A stretch of 64,000 bases of DNA from Rhizobium sp. CFBP 8762 (GCF_014841565.1 NZ_JACYUD010000007.1:62001-126000); one strand, 5' to 3'; shown: positions 51,610 to 60,704, counted from the first letter of the stretch. Program-made: numbers and translations. The notes: a model not told the origin generated them from the sequence alone.

Positions 51610-52451
51610 TGGTCGAACTCCTTGGCCTGAACGCGAATGTAGAGAACCGTGGCGGCGAGGCCGAACAGGCTGATGACCACGGAAATCGCTGCGGCCTTGC
51701 CGACCGCCAGATCGTAAAACGCCGAACGATAGGCAAATGTGGACAGAACCTCCGAGGAGTAGGCCGGTCCCCCCTGGGTCAGAATGTAGACGAAGTCGAA
51801 CACGAGGAACGACCAGATGACCGTCATGATCATCATCAGGGTAATCGTCGGCATGATGCCCGGCAGCAGCACGTAGCGCATGGTCTGGAAAAACGACGCA
51901 CCTTCGACGCGGGCCGCCTCGATCTGTTCGGATGGCACCTGCCTGAGCGCGGCAAAAAAGATCACGCAGAGAAAGCCCCACCAATGCCAGAGGTCGACGA
52001 CTGCGATGCCATACAGGGCCGTCGACGTTTCCGTCAGCGGATTGGCAATATCCATGCCATAGCGTTGAAGAAGCCCGGTCACCCCGGTTACCGGGGAATA
52101 GATCATTCCCTGCCAGACACGGCCGGTAATGGCGGTCGCGATGATGACGGGCAGAAAATAGATGACCTGAAAAAAGCTGGAACTACGGCGGGCAACCAGC
52201 ATCATGGTGGCTGCCAGCAGGCCCATGGCGATCGGAACGATCAAAAAGATGACGGTCCAGATAATGTTGTTGGTCAGGGCTGTCCAGAAAACGCTGTCGT
52301 CCCAAAGCGCACGGAAATTGTCGAGGCCAACAAACAGCGGATCGCTGATCCCGTCCCACTCGAAAAATGCGAGCATGACAGTCACCAGCGCCGGAATGGC
52401 GATAATTGCGACATTGATGATCAATGTCGGCAAGACGTACAGGCGGTGCAT
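51606..52451 (-). CDS. CUT1 ABC importer, permease (MalF family), glycohydrolase operon
   Basis: 281 residues beginning MHRLYVLPTLIINVAIIAIPALV, a first helix without the usual charged leader. EAA loop: EAARVEGASFFQTMRYVLLPGIMPTI; DFVYILTQGGPAYSSEVLS is the typical MalF block. Separated from the receptor gene by 162 bases holding two hairpins. Confidence 0.94.
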   Translation of the reverse strand: MHRLYVLPTLIINVAIIAIPALVTVMLAFFEWDGISDPLFVGLDNFRALWDDSVFWTALTNNIIWTVIFLIVPIAMGLLAATMMLVARRSSSFFQVIYFLPVIIATAITGRVWQGMIYSPVTGVTGLLQRYGMDIANPLTETSTALYGIAVVDLWHWWGFLCVIFFAALRQVPSEQIEAARVEGASFFQTMRYVLLPGIMPTITLMMIMTVIWSFLVFDFVYILTQGGPAYSSEVLSTFAYRSAFYDLAVGKAAAISVVISLFGLAATVLYIRVQAKEFDQ

Positions 52452-52613
52452 CCTATAAACCTTTCAGGGTCGACCGGGCATTTCCCCCCCCCGCCTGTCC
52501 TCATCAGGGAGGCGGGGGTCTGAAAGCGCTGGCGGTGCCAGCGCGGTGTTTCAGTTTGTGTTTTCGCGCAGTTGCAGATGCAAAACGCTGCTCGCTTTGC
52601 GGGATTTGCCCAC
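52452..52613 (-). terminator. Intercistronic region with two strong hairpins after the receptor gene
   Basis: One stem pairs CCCCCGCCT (52488-52496) with AGGCGGGGG (52510-52518), with an inner CCT/AGG. The other is GCGCTGGC-GGT-GCCAGCGC (52526-52544), perfect over 8 bp. A run of nine C lies at 52484-52492. No U-run; likely message-stability elements that set receptor output above permease output. Confidence 0.6.
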
Positions 52614-53918
52614 TCAGCGCGCGGGGATGGCCGGCACCTTCTTGGCTTTCAATTCCTTCTGGAACGACGCATCAAGCTTTGTCAGAAAATCAGCAGTGCT
52701 GATTTTACCGAGCCAGACTTCCTCGATACCGTTGATGAGATAGCTGTCGGTTGCCGGTGGCAGGAATGTCCACGTCGTGTAGCCGTAATTCCCTGCACTC
52801 ACCGCCGATGACAGGTTCTTCATCGTTTCGGTAAAGAGCGGTGTCACATCACTGCCCATTTGCACGCTGGACAAGTCCTTGAGTGGAATATTCCACTCGC
52901 CCTGCCACGCCGAATTCATCGACCCGTAAACCTCGGGTGAGAACACATAATTGATGACGGCGGCTGCACCATCCGGGTTCTTGGTACGGCTCGCGATGGA
53001 GAATGTGGAGCCGATCCCCAAGGGAAAGACGGGATCTCCGCTGGCGCTGGGGAAGCCGACAAATCCGGCTTCCGAGCCTGCCTTTTTGCTGTAGCTGGCA
53101 ACATTCTGGAACTGCCAGGTTCCGGTCGGCATCATGCCCGCACGGCCTGAGGCCATCATATCTGCGGTCTGCTCTGCGCTGGTGAGCGAGAAATAGTTCT
53201 TGCCAAAGTATCCTTTTTTCCACCAGCCATTCAATCGGTCGATAGACTGGACGAAGGGTTCCGATGTCCACGGCAGCTCGCCGCGCAGAGCCTTGTTGAC
53301 ATTGTCTGGGCCTGCAACCGCATTCAGTGCCAGCGTCACAAACCATTCATTGGCGCCGCGCCAGTCGGCATTGCCAGCGGCAAAGGGTGTAACACCGGCC
53401 TCCAGCATGGAATCGGCCACTTTTTCCAATTCATCCAACGTTTTGGGCGCCTGCCAGCTGTTCTTTTCAAACAGTGTTTTGTTGTAGAACAGGCCAACCG
53501 TCTCGTAGGTCTTTGGCAGCGCGTAGAGTTTTCCGTTGTACTCACCCATCTTCAGAAAGACGGGCAGAATGCGCTCCTGCCATTTGAACTTGGTTGCGTA
53601 ATCGTCAAGCGCCAGCAACTGACCGGACTGCGCCATGGGCGCCACGTAGCTGGGACCGGCGGTGTAGACAACATCGGGACCATTGCCCGAGAGCATCGCC
53701 ACGCGCAACTGCTTGTCGAGTTCGCTCCCACGGTAATCGACAGTCAGTGCATAATCTGCATTCGCCTTGTTGAAAGGCTCGATAATATGCTGCTGGATGA
53801 GTTTCTGTTGCTCCGGCGTGGCAAGTTCATACCACCAGGACACCGGTTCCTGCGCCAGCGCGCCCTGCGCTGCGCCGAGCAACACGGCAGTTGTAATAGC
53901 AAATCGGCTCGTCTTCAT
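52614..53918 (-). CDS. CUT1 ABC importer, periplasmic binding protein, glycohydrolase operon
   Basis: 434 residues, signal peptide MKTSRFAITTAVLLGAAQGA to ALAQ. The mature protein is a family-1 binding protein: PVSWWYELATPEQQKLIQQHIIEPFN, LRVAMLSGNGPDVVYTAGPSYVAPMAQSGQLLALDDYA, ALPKTYETVGLFYNKTLFEKN, GRAGMMPTGTWQFQNVASY. Aromatic residues are frequent (WWYEL, WKEQ-like, YTTWTFLPPATDSY), as in glycoside receptors. Its start overlaps the LacI stop (ATGA), GGGAGG upstream. Ligand presumably the substrate of the glycohydrolase encoded downstream. Confidence 0.93.
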   Translation of the reverse strand: MKTSRFAITTAVLLGAAQGALAQEPVSWWYELATPEQQKLIQQHIIEPFNKANADYALTVDYRGSELDKQLRVAMLSGNGPDVVYTAGPSYVAPMAQSGQLLALDDYATKFKWQERILPVFLKMGEYNGKLYALPKTYETVGLFYNKTLFEKNSWQAPKTLDELEKVADSMLEAGVTPFAAGNADWRGANEWFVTLALNAVAGPDNVNKALRGELPWTSEPFVQSIDRLNGWWKKGYFGKNYFSLTSAEQTADMMASGRAGMMPTGTWQFQNVASYSKKAGSEAGFVGFPSASGDPVFPLGIGSTFSIASRTKNPDGAAAVINYVFSPEVYGSMNSAWQGEWNIPLKDLSSVQMGSDVTPLFTETMKNLSSAVSAGNYGYTTWTFLPPATDSYLINGIEEVWLGKISTADFLTKLDASFQKELKAKKVPAIPAR

Positions 53919-54973
53919 CGGGTTTCCTCCCTGAGGTGATTTTGGACATGCGGCTGCCGCTTCGGTGCGGCAATCGAAGCACGTATGATCAGTTCGAATG
54001 ACATTTCCTCGGCATGTCCCGGATCGCTCCGGTTGCTGACGAGGCGCGCGAGCAGCCTCTCTGCAGCCCGCGCGCCCAGCCTGTCCTGAAACTGGGCCAC
54101 GGTGGTCAGCGCTGGCGTGACCAGCGCCGAGGCCAGAATATCGTCAAATCCCGCCACCGAGATTTCGCCGGGAATGGATACGCCGTGCGAAATCAGGCTC
54201 TGCATGACGCCGATTGCCATCAGATCGTTGGCAGCAATGATGGCTGAAACCTGTCGGCCATCGGCCAGCAGAGTGTCGGTGGCGGTGCGTCCTCCCTCGA
54301 CTGTGAAATGATCGGCTTCCAGAACGACGGGCTCGGCACCCATGGCTGCCATGGCCAAAAGATAACCGTTCAATCGCACCTGCTGCGGGCCGCCGGGCGC
54401 CGCAATCATGGCAATGGCGCGGTGACCGAGATCAAGCAGATGTTGCGTCAGCGCACGCGCCGCTGCCTCGTTGTCGATGAACAGGTCATCGATTGGCAGG
54501 GGACCGCCTGCCTTTCGGCTCACCTCAATGCGCACGACCGGCACACCGGCTTTGCCGAGCGGAGACAGTTCCTTGACGCCAAGATTGAAGAACACACCGA
54601 CAATCCCGTCAAATCGTCCCTGTTGAGCAGCCGCCACGACCTGCCGTTCGTTGGCCAGTTGACCTTCCGTGTCGATGGTGATGACTTCATAGCCCGACGC
54701 ACGGGCAACACGCTGAACGGCAACGACCAGTGACGGGTAAAAGGGGTTTGCCAGATCCGGCACGACACAGGCGATAACATGCGTGCGCTGTGTACGCAGG
54801 GCCTGCGCAAAGCGGTTCGGCTGATAGCCAAGATCGGCAACCGCAGCTTCAATCCGCTCGGCCGTATCCGCAGAAACTTTATCACGACCGCCATTGAGAA
54901 CAAGCGAGACCGTGGCCTGAGCAACCCCGGCCTTCTTCGCCACTTCCCGCTGTGTGATTCTCTGCCCGCGCAT
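53915..54973 (-). CDS. LacI-family repressor, first gene of the glycohydrolase operon
   Basis: 352 residues from MRGQRITQREVAKKAG; GGGAGG lies four bases before the ATG, and a longer frame to 55045 would run through the operators. Helix-turn-helix TQREVAKKAGVAQATVSLVLNGGRDKVSADTAERI, hinge YQPNRFAQALRTQRTHVIA, then a ligand domain (VVPDLANPFYPSLVVAVQRVA; GIVGVFFNLGVKEL; SVAGFDDILASALVTPALTTVAQ). It heads its own target operon and two 16-bp palindromes lie upstream, so it is almost certainly autoregulated. The inducer is probably the imported glycoside or its sugar. Confidence 0.94.
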   Translation of the reverse strand: MRGQRITQREVAKKAGVAQATVSLVLNGGRDKVSADTAERIEAAVADLGYQPNRFAQALRTQRTHVIACVVPDLANPFYPSLVVAVQRVARASGYEVITIDTEGQLANERQVVAAAQQGRFDGIVGVFFNLGVKELSPLGKAGVPVVRIEVSRKAGGPLPIDDLFIDNEAAARALTQHLLDLGHRAIAMIAAPGGPQQVRLNGYLLAMAAMGAEPVVLEADHFTVEGGRTATDTLLADGRQVSAIIAANDLMAIGVMQSLISHGVSIPGEISVAGFDDILASALVTPALTTVAQFQDRLGARAAERLLARLVSNRSDPGHAEEMSFELIIRASIAAPKRQPHVQNHLREETR

Positions 54974-54984
54974 ACAACCTCCCC

Positions 54985-55021
54985 GTTGATACGTAGCAAT
55001 AGTGCGTTGATACGTATCAAC
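54985..55021. promoter_or_regulatory. Paired LacI operators of the glycohydrolase operon
   Basis: GTTGATACGTATCAAC at 55006-55021 is a perfect 16-bp palindrome. GTTGATACGTAGCAAT at 54985-55000 is a second copy with two changes. Their centres are 21 bases apart, two helical turns, on one face of the DNA, 12 bases upstream of the LacI start. Confidence 0.82.
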
Positions 55022-55122
55022 TGTCAAGCATGTTTTGTGGGACACGGTTGGGCTGTTGATAAACTCGATGTATTTTTGGCTAGCGTGTCGTCAACAAAGC
55101 CGGGGCCGACAAGGCGAACCCG

Positions 55123-56829
55123 TTACAGCGAGGCGTGATGCCCGGCGTCTTTCCAGTCCAGATGAAGCGAGGTCTTGCCGATTCCCGGGTTGAAGGAATT
55201 GGTCGGGTCGAGTTCGCGGTAGAAATTCTTCAGGCTGTCGGCAGCTTCATACTGGTGGCCAACATTGTGCTCCGCCGGATATTCTGCACCGCGCGCTTTC
55301 AACAGGTCGAGCAGGGCATGCTTGACCGCGTCGCAATCCTCGCCCTTCTTTACCAGATATTCCTGATGCATGACGTGGCAGAAGAAATGCCCGCAATACA
55401 TCGTCACATCAATCTTGTTGGCGATGTCAACCGGAAGGGTCTCAAACCAGTCGATGGTGTTGCGTGGCAGGGCCACGTCAAGCGCCACGATATCCTCCAC
55501 AGTCCCGGCATGGACGGCGCGATAGCGCACGACCGAGCCGCCGACTGCGAACCGGTTGAGGAATGCCGCCTGCCCCTCCGCTACCGTGCATTCAAAATAC
55601 GCGCCCTGCGCAGACGGAAACCGCGCAGCCAGATAATCGCGTGCTTCCTGCACGCCGTCATTGCCCATTTTCAGCAAAAGATGATGCTCGTACCGGTCAC
55701 GGTATTCATTCAGACGCTCCGGCAGGTGGTTTGGAAGCAGACCCGTAAACACCTGCAAGAGGCGGTCGCTGACTGCGCCGCCGAGACCAAGCTTTTCCGT
55801 TATTCCATCAAAGCGGCTTTTGGCGGCAAAAGCACGCGGAACCCGGTCCGTGCCGAATCTCTGAATGAACATAAACAGATCTTTGCCATAGCGCTTGCTC
55901 AAGTCGAAGGCTGAGCGGTGCATATATTCGCCAGCGATTGGCAGGCTATCGAAACCACCCAGAATATCCCGGCGAATGGTTTCAAGCTCCAACGGATCAT
56001 TGCTGCCGATGTAAAATACCTGCGTGTTCTCGTCTGCCAGAAATGTGTCGAGCCGCAGAGCAAACACGGCAATTTTTCCCGCAGACCCTGACGCCTCATA
56101 CAGGCGGCGCGGATCGGCATTGAACCGCGCGGGCGTGCTCGCCGAGATATCACGAACGTGGTGGCAATATTCGTGATCGGACGCAAAAAGGTTCGAAGGC
56201 GTTCTGATATCGGTATCTGCAATCTGGCCTCGATCCAGCCTGCTCAGAATCTCATCAGGTGTTTGGCCAAGTTCGATGCCGAGATTGTTGACGAGTTTCA
56301 GCTCACCGCTCGCATCGATCTGGGCAAACAGTGCAAACTGCGTGAAAGCAGGACCGCGACGGATCAGCGAGCCGCCGGAATTGTTGCAGATACCGCCGGT
56401 GACGGAGGCACCGATACAACTGGAGCCAATCACGGAATGCGGCTCCCGGCCAAGCGGGCGAAGGGTTTTTTCAAGCTGCTCCAGCGTAACGCCGGGATGT
56501 GACACAATCTGCTCACCGCCCTTGACGAGATCGAGGCGGCGCAGCCGAAGCGTGCTGATGATCACAACCGGGCGATCATAGCCTTCCGCAACCGGTGTGG
56601 ACCCGCCCGTAAGCCCCGTATTGGCCGCCTGAAAGATGACGATCATCTTCGCGCGGTGGCAGGCCTGGAGAACACGCCACATTTCCAGAAGAGTGCCCGG
56701 CTGCACGACGGCAACCGCGTCCCCGCCGCCATAGCGGTAGCCCTGCCGGAAGCGGCGGGTTTCCGTCTCCCCTGTCAGAACGTGCTTGCGGCCAACGACT
56801 GCGCGCAGCTGATCAGGAAAATCGTTCAT
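55123..56829 (-). CDS. dld: Quinone-dependent D-lactate dehydrogenase
   Basis: 568 residues, the usual Dld length. FAD-binding PCMH domain: PGTLLEMWRVLQACHRAKMIVIFQAANTGLTGGSTPV and GREPHSVIGSSCIGASVTGGICNNSGGSLIRRGPAFTQFAL. Then the Dld-specific membrane-associated and C-terminal parts: HRSAFDLSKRYGKDLFMFIQRFGTDRVPRAFAAKSRFD, VTMYCGHFFCHVMHQEYLVKKG, AEYPAEHNVGHQYEA, DPTNSFNPGIGKTS. It oxidises D-lactate to pyruvate at the inner face of the membrane and reduces quinone. It ends the operon of a CUT2 pentose-type importer; why D-lactate belongs there is not clear. Confidence 0.94.
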   Translation of the reverse strand: MNDFPDQLRAVVGRKHVLTGETETRRFRQGYRYGGGDAVAVVQPGTLLEMWRVLQACHRAKMIVIFQAANTGLTGGSTPVAEGYDRPVVIISTLRLRRLDLVKGGEQIVSHPGVTLEQLEKTLRPLGREPHSVIGSSCIGASVTGGICNNSGGSLIRRGPAFTQFALFAQIDASGELKLVNNLGIELGQTPDEILSRLDRGQIADTDIRTPSNLFASDHEYCHHVRDISASTPARFNADPRRLYEASGSAGKIAVFALRLDTFLADENTQVFYIGSNDPLELETIRRDILGGFDSLPIAGEYMHRSAFDLSKRYGKDLFMFIQRFGTDRVPRAFAAKSRFDGITEKLGLGGAVSDRLLQVFTGLLPNHLPERLNEYRDRYEHHLLLKMGNDGVQEARDYLAARFPSAQGAYFECTVAEGQAAFLNRFAVGGSVVRYRAVHAGTVEDIVALDVALPRNTIDWFETLPVDIANKIDVTMYCGHFFCHVMHQEYLVKKGEDCDAVKHALLDLLKARGAEYPAEHNVGHQYEAADSLKNFYRELDPTNSFNPGIGKTSLHLDWKDAGHHASL

Positions 56830-56878
56830 GCGTTCATGCTCTCTGTCGTGGTCTGGAAGACCGGAATATTTTCAGGGA

Positions 56879-57880
56879 TCAGGCGAAATAGCGCACACGA
56901 ACCGCATCGATTGCAACCGCGATGAAGATCATGAAACCGCCGATCATGCCCACATAAAAGGATGGCACGTTGGTAATTGCAAGTCCTACCTGAATAACAG
57001 TGAGAAGGAGCACACCGCCGAGGATACCAACCACATTGCCGCGCCCGCCAAATACGCTGACCCCGCCAATGATGGGCGCAGCAATCGCATAGAGCAGATA
57101 GCTCGATCCCTGATTGGACGTAATTGCCATCTGCCACGACGCCAGCAGAAAGCCCGCGACCCCCGCCAGAAAGCCCGCAATGGTGTAGGTGATGATCTTG
57201 ACGCGATCCACGCGGATACCGGCGGAGTTGGACGCCAGCGGATTGCCACCTACGGCATAGATGGACCGGCCGAGGATCGTCATCCGCAGGAGAACGCCGA
57301 TCAGCGCGAGCGCGACCAGCAGGATCAGTGGCATCAGCGGCCAGCCGCCGATTGTGGTTGCCTGACCGATCCACACGTAACCGTCAGACAGGTTTGTCAG
57401 CGTTTTGCCTTGCGTCAGCGCCAGCAAAGCACCCTGCAGGATAATCATCATCGACAGGGTCTGGATCAGCGACACCATACGAAGTTTGGTGATGCAAAGG
57501 CCGTTGAAAAAGCCAACCAGCGTCGCAACCGCGATGCCAATCAGCATGGCCGGAAACCAGGGTAATCCCCAGTCCGAATAGGCCAGTGCCCCAATCGCAG
57601 ACGAGAACCCCAGATTTGCAGGAATAGACAGATCGATTTCCGCCACAAGCAGGGGCAAAGCCACGGCCAGACCGAGCATGCCGAGAACGGTTGCCTGCAC
57701 GGTAATGTTCTGCATGTTGAGAACGGTGAGGAAAAATTCGTTGAACATGCCGAAGCCCAGAATGAGGGCCACCAGCCAGATCCAGACCACGTTGTGCAGC
57801 ACCCAACCGATGATCCTGTGCATTCCCACCTCTTTATCAGGCGTGTCCTTCGGTGCGGTCGTCGTTACGACTGTGCTCAT
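56879..57880 (-). CDS. CUT2 sugar ABC importer, permease (RbsC-like), pentose locus
   Basis: 333 residues with a charged 23-residue leader and about ten helices. Family blocks: LGMLGLAVALPLLVAEIDLSIPANLGFSSA, GFFNGLCITKLRMVSLIQTLSMMIILQG, IYAVGGNPLASNSAGIRVDRVKI, AIAAPIIGGVSVFGGRGNVVGILGGVLLL. GGAGA precedes the ATG. It lies 11 bases after the ATPase gene. Confidence 0.94.
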   Translation of the reverse strand: MSTVVTTTAPKDTPDKEVGMHRIIGWVLHNVVWIWLVALILGFGMFNEFFLTVLNMQNITVQATVLGMLGLAVALPLLVAEIDLSIPANLGFSSAIGALAYSDWGLPWFPAMLIGIAVATLVGFFNGLCITKLRMVSLIQTLSMMIILQGALLALTQGKTLTNLSDGYVWIGQATTIGGWPLMPLILLVALALIGVLLRMTILGRSIYAVGGNPLASNSAGIRVDRVKIITYTIAGFLAGVAGFLLASWQMAITSNQGSSYLLYAIAAPIIGGVSVFGGRGNVVGILGGVLLLTVIQVGLAITNVPSFYVGMIGGFMIFIAVAIDAVRVRYFA

Positions 57881-57891
57881 TGTCTTTTCTC

Positions 57892-59448
57892 CTACCGAAC
57901 TGTCTCAGGCTTGCTTGGGGCGCGGCGCAGGCGCTCGGTTGTTATGTCATCGCCGATAATTGTCTCGTGAATTGTGCCATCTCGAAACACACAGACGCGG
58001 TCAACGGCGCGAACCAGTTCGTCTGTATCCGTCGAAACGATGATGATACTGACGCCGGTCTTGCTTAGCGCATCGATGATGCGCAGCACATCCTGCTTGA
58101 CGCCCACATCGATGCCTCTGGTCGGCTCATCGAGGATCAGAAGTTTCGGCTCGGTCGCCAGCACGCGGCCAAGGCACACCTTCTGCTGGTTGCCACCGCT
58201 CAGCGTGTTGACCACCGCGCCTGCATTGGGCGCCTTGATACCCATGCTGTTAAAATAGGTCTTGCAGAGGCTGGATTCTGCCGATCCCTGCACGAAGCCA
58301 AACGTGGCCCGGCGCTCCAGTGACGACAGCGCAATATTTTCAGCTATCGACAAATGCCCGACGACGCCGTCCTTGCGACGGTCATCGGAAAGATAGGCAA
58401 TGCCCCGGTCAAAGGCTGCCTGCGGGTGGTCTGGCAGGGGCTCGCCTTCGTTTCCGGCAAGGCTGACAGACCCGGTTGCCGTACCGTTCAAACCGAAAAT
58501 AGTCTTTGCCAATTCCTTGGCACCGGCACCCGGAAGGCCGGTGAACCCAACAATTTCACCACGCCTGATGTCCAGTTCCTCAAGCTTCACATGTTTGGCG
58601 GCAACATTGCGCAAACGGATCGCCACCGGCTCGTCCGCAAAGCTGCGGCGCGCCCGTTGGAACAGTACCAGATCACGACCCAGCACGAGCTCGGATAATT
58701 GGCCCGATGTCATGGCAGCGATATCCTTGCTGCCGCCAGCGAGCGAGCCATCCCGAAGAACCGAGACGGCGTCACAGATTTCCAGTATCTCGTCGTTATA
58801 GTGCGAGATAAAAATGAAGGTCACGCCGTCGTTTTTCAGCGCGCGCATGAAGTCAAACAGTTGGCTGCGATCCGGCACTGTGAGTGCTGCGGTCGGCTCA
58901 TCCAGAATGATGACCTTGCCGCCGGAAAACATGGCGCGCAAGATGTTCAGCTTGCGGCGCGCGACCGCGTTCAGCCGACCTGCATTGACGTTCGGGTCGA
59001 TACCCGAGCCCGTCAACATACGGGCTGCATCCGCCTTCAACGTGCGCCAGCGCACGAAACCGCCCTTGGATGGCCAGATGCCCAGCATCAGATTTTCGGC
59101 AGCCGACAGGTGATCGATGATCATCGGTTCCTGTGTCACCAGAAACACGCCCGCTTCTTCCATGGCGCGCACATCCGCACCAACGATCGGCTTGCCATTC
59201 AGGAAGATTTCGCCACTGCTTGGCGTTCTCTGCCCGGAGATGATACCCACCAGCGTACTTTTGCCCGCACCATTCTCCCCCAACAGGCCGTGAATACTGC
59301 CCCGGCGAATATTGAGCGAAACGGAGCGCAGCGCATAAAACGCACCATAGGCCTTGCTGACATTTTCGATGCGCAAGGCAATATCGGCCTGATCCCCGGA
59401 AGCGGATACCGTGCCTGTTGAAGGAGGTGTTGCTGTTTGAATCGCCAT
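57892..59448 (-). CDS. CUT2 sugar ABC importer, tandem ATP-binding protein, pentose locus
   Basis: 518 residues, two ABC domains. The N-domain has Walker A GENGAGKST near 57-65 and VIILDEPTAALT, but its signature region reads LNAVARRKLNILRAM, missing the LSxxxQ pattern. The C-domain has the family-typical degenerate Walker A (GLPGAGAKELAKTIFG), signature LSGGNQQK and LILDEPTRGIDVG. This is like RbsA/XylG relatives, with the N-domain signature more degenerate than usual. No clear ribosome site; the preceding gap holds a small hairpin. Confidence 0.92.
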   Translation of the reverse strand: MAIQTATPPSTGTVSASGDQADIALRIENVSKAYGAFYALRSVSLNIRRGSIHGLLGENGAGKSTLVGIISGQRTPSSGEIFLNGKPIVGADVRAMEEAGVFLVTQEPMIIDHLSAAENLMLGIWPSKGGFVRWRTLKADAARMLTGSGIDPNVNAGRLNAVARRKLNILRAMFSGGKVIILDEPTAALTVPDRSQLFDFMRALKNDGVTFIFISHYNDEILEICDAVSVLRDGSLAGGSKDIAAMTSGQLSELVLGRDLVLFQRARRSFADEPVAIRLRNVAAKHVKLEELDIRRGEIVGFTGLPGAGAKELAKTIFGLNGTATGSVSLAGNEGEPLPDHPQAAFDRGIAYLSDDRRKDGVVGHLSIAENIALSSLERRATFGFVQGSAESSLCKTYFNSMGIKAPNAGAVVNTLSGGNQQKVCLGRVLATEPKLLILDEPTRGIDVGVKQDVLRIIDALSKTGVSIIIVSTDTDELVRAVDRVCVFRDGTIHETIIGDDITTERLRRAPSKPETVR

Positions 59449-59562
59449 TCTGCCCGGCTCCTCTTATGTCTCGCCGTGGTCCACGGCATGCACCGGCAGC
59501 GAACGCACCGCTGACGGCAATGGCACAGTCACGATTCTGGCACGGTTAGCGCAGCGTCGGAC

Positions 59563-59580
59563 CGGGCCTGAACCGGCCCG
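59563..59580 (-). terminator. Small hairpin between receptor and ATPase genes
   Basis: CGGGCC pairs with GGCCCG around TGAACC in the 173-base gap between the receptor gene and the ATPase gene. Weak on its own, but in the same position as the hairpins after other receptor genes here. Confidence 0.4.
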
Positions 59581-59621
59581 CATACGTGAAACGAGCCGGT
59601 TCTGTGTCACCCGGGTATTAA

Positions 59622-60704
59622 TCAAGTGTAGGGAATGCCCCACTCCTTCTCGGCGACATAGCCCCAGTGGCGCTTGTCGGAGGCATTCTCACCATTGATG
59701 ATGAACGGCGGAATGATCAGGGTCGGGCCCGTAGTCCCGGCAACGATCTCGCCTTTTTCCCAGAAGTATTTCGGGTTTTCGTAGGCGCCCAAAGGAACTG
59801 CCTCGCCCTTCATCGAATGCTTTTCGAGCATTTCAACGGCGATTTCGCCGTAGGCAATCGGATCTTGCGAGACGCAGGCGTCCATGTACCCATCCTGGAG
59901 CAGCTTTACAGCAACCGGCTCGCCGTCAATCGTGACGAAGATCACATGGCCTTCCTCGCCGACCTTCTTCCAACGACCCTTCTGCTGCAGAGCGGTTGCA
60001 ATGCCGCGCGCCGGGGAATCGCTCGGTGCGTGTACGGCGTCCAGATCGGGATGCTCGGACAGCGTCGCCAGCGTTACCGACAGCATCTGGTCAAGCTGGC
60101 CTTCCGTGGGACGGCTGATATAGGTGATGTCGGGGTATTTAGCGAATTCTTCGTCCATCCCTTCCTTGCGCTGCCGCCAGGCAACACTTGCCAGCGCGCC
60201 GTAGCAGTTCAGCACTTTTCCGCGCGCACTGCCGTATTTCTTCGTCAGCCGGTCGATGATCTCGCGGGCTGCCATGACGCCGCCCAAATGATTGTCGAAG
60301 CTGACCGTAATGGCAACATCACCGCCATCGGCTGGCGTATCGATGATCGCAACCGGAATTTTCTTCTGGTTGTAACGACGGATCGCGCTGACGATGGCCT
60401 GACTGTCGATCGGGTCGGCGACCAGAGCGGCAGGCTGCGACAGCATGGTGCTCTGCCACTGCTCCAACTGCTTAGTGTTATCGAAGTTGGCATTGGTGGC
60501 CTGAAACGACCACTTGCGACCTTCAACCGCACGCTTGACGGCTTCTTCCTCGATCACGAAGAAGTAATAGTCTAGGCTCTTGTTGCTGAAGGGCAGAAAA
60601 ACGCGGTCCTGCGCAAAGCCCATTCGTCCTGCCGTGGCGCTGACACCAAGCGCCAGACCTGCCGCCAGAACCTGACGGCGATTGAGTGGAAATGTCTTGT
60701 CCAT
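59622..60704 (-). CDS. CUT2 sugar-binding protein with probable Tat signal, pentose locus
   Basis: 360 residues. The start is the ATG of MDKTFPLNRRQVLAAGLALG, with GGGAGG six bases upstream; ATGs further up fit poorly. The twin-Arg motif NRRQVL before a hydrophobic stretch suggests Tat export, which would mean folding in the cytoplasm. The mature protein is an RbsB-like receptor: FLPFSNKSLDYYFFVIEEEAVKRAVEGRKWSFQATNANFD, QPAALVADPIDSQAIVSAIRRYNQKKIPVAIIDTPADGGDV, TIDGEPVAVKLLQDGYMDACVSQDP. Ligand probably a pentose, pentulose or pentitol by operon content. Confidence 0.92.
   Translation of the reverse strand: MDKTFPLNRRQVLAAGLALGVSATAGRMGFAQDRVFLPFSNKSLDYYFFVIEEEAVKRAVEGRKWSFQATNANFDNTKQLEQWQSTMLSQPAALVADPIDSQAIVSAIRRYNQKKIPVAIIDTPADGGDVAITVSFDNHLGGVMAAREIIDRLTKKYGSARGKVLNCYGALASVAWRQRKEGMDEEFAKYPDITYISRPTEGQLDQMLSVTLATLSEHPDLDAVHAPSDSPARGIATALQQKGRWKKVGEEGHVIFVTIDGEPVAVKLLQDGYMDACVSQDPIAYGEIAVEMLEKHSMKGEAVPLGAYENPKYFWEKGEIVAGTTGPTLIIPPFIINGENASDKRHWGYVAEKEWGIPYT

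Noticed and set aside
50776-51984. A 402-residue version of the MalG-type permease
   Set aside because: The first 125 residues come from reading the partner permease in another frame. The ATGA overlap at 51606-51609 gives the natural start.
52484-52492. Nine-base C run as a phase-variation tract
   Set aside because: It lies in an intergenic hairpin between receptor and permease genes, not in a reading frame or between promoter elements that I can identify.
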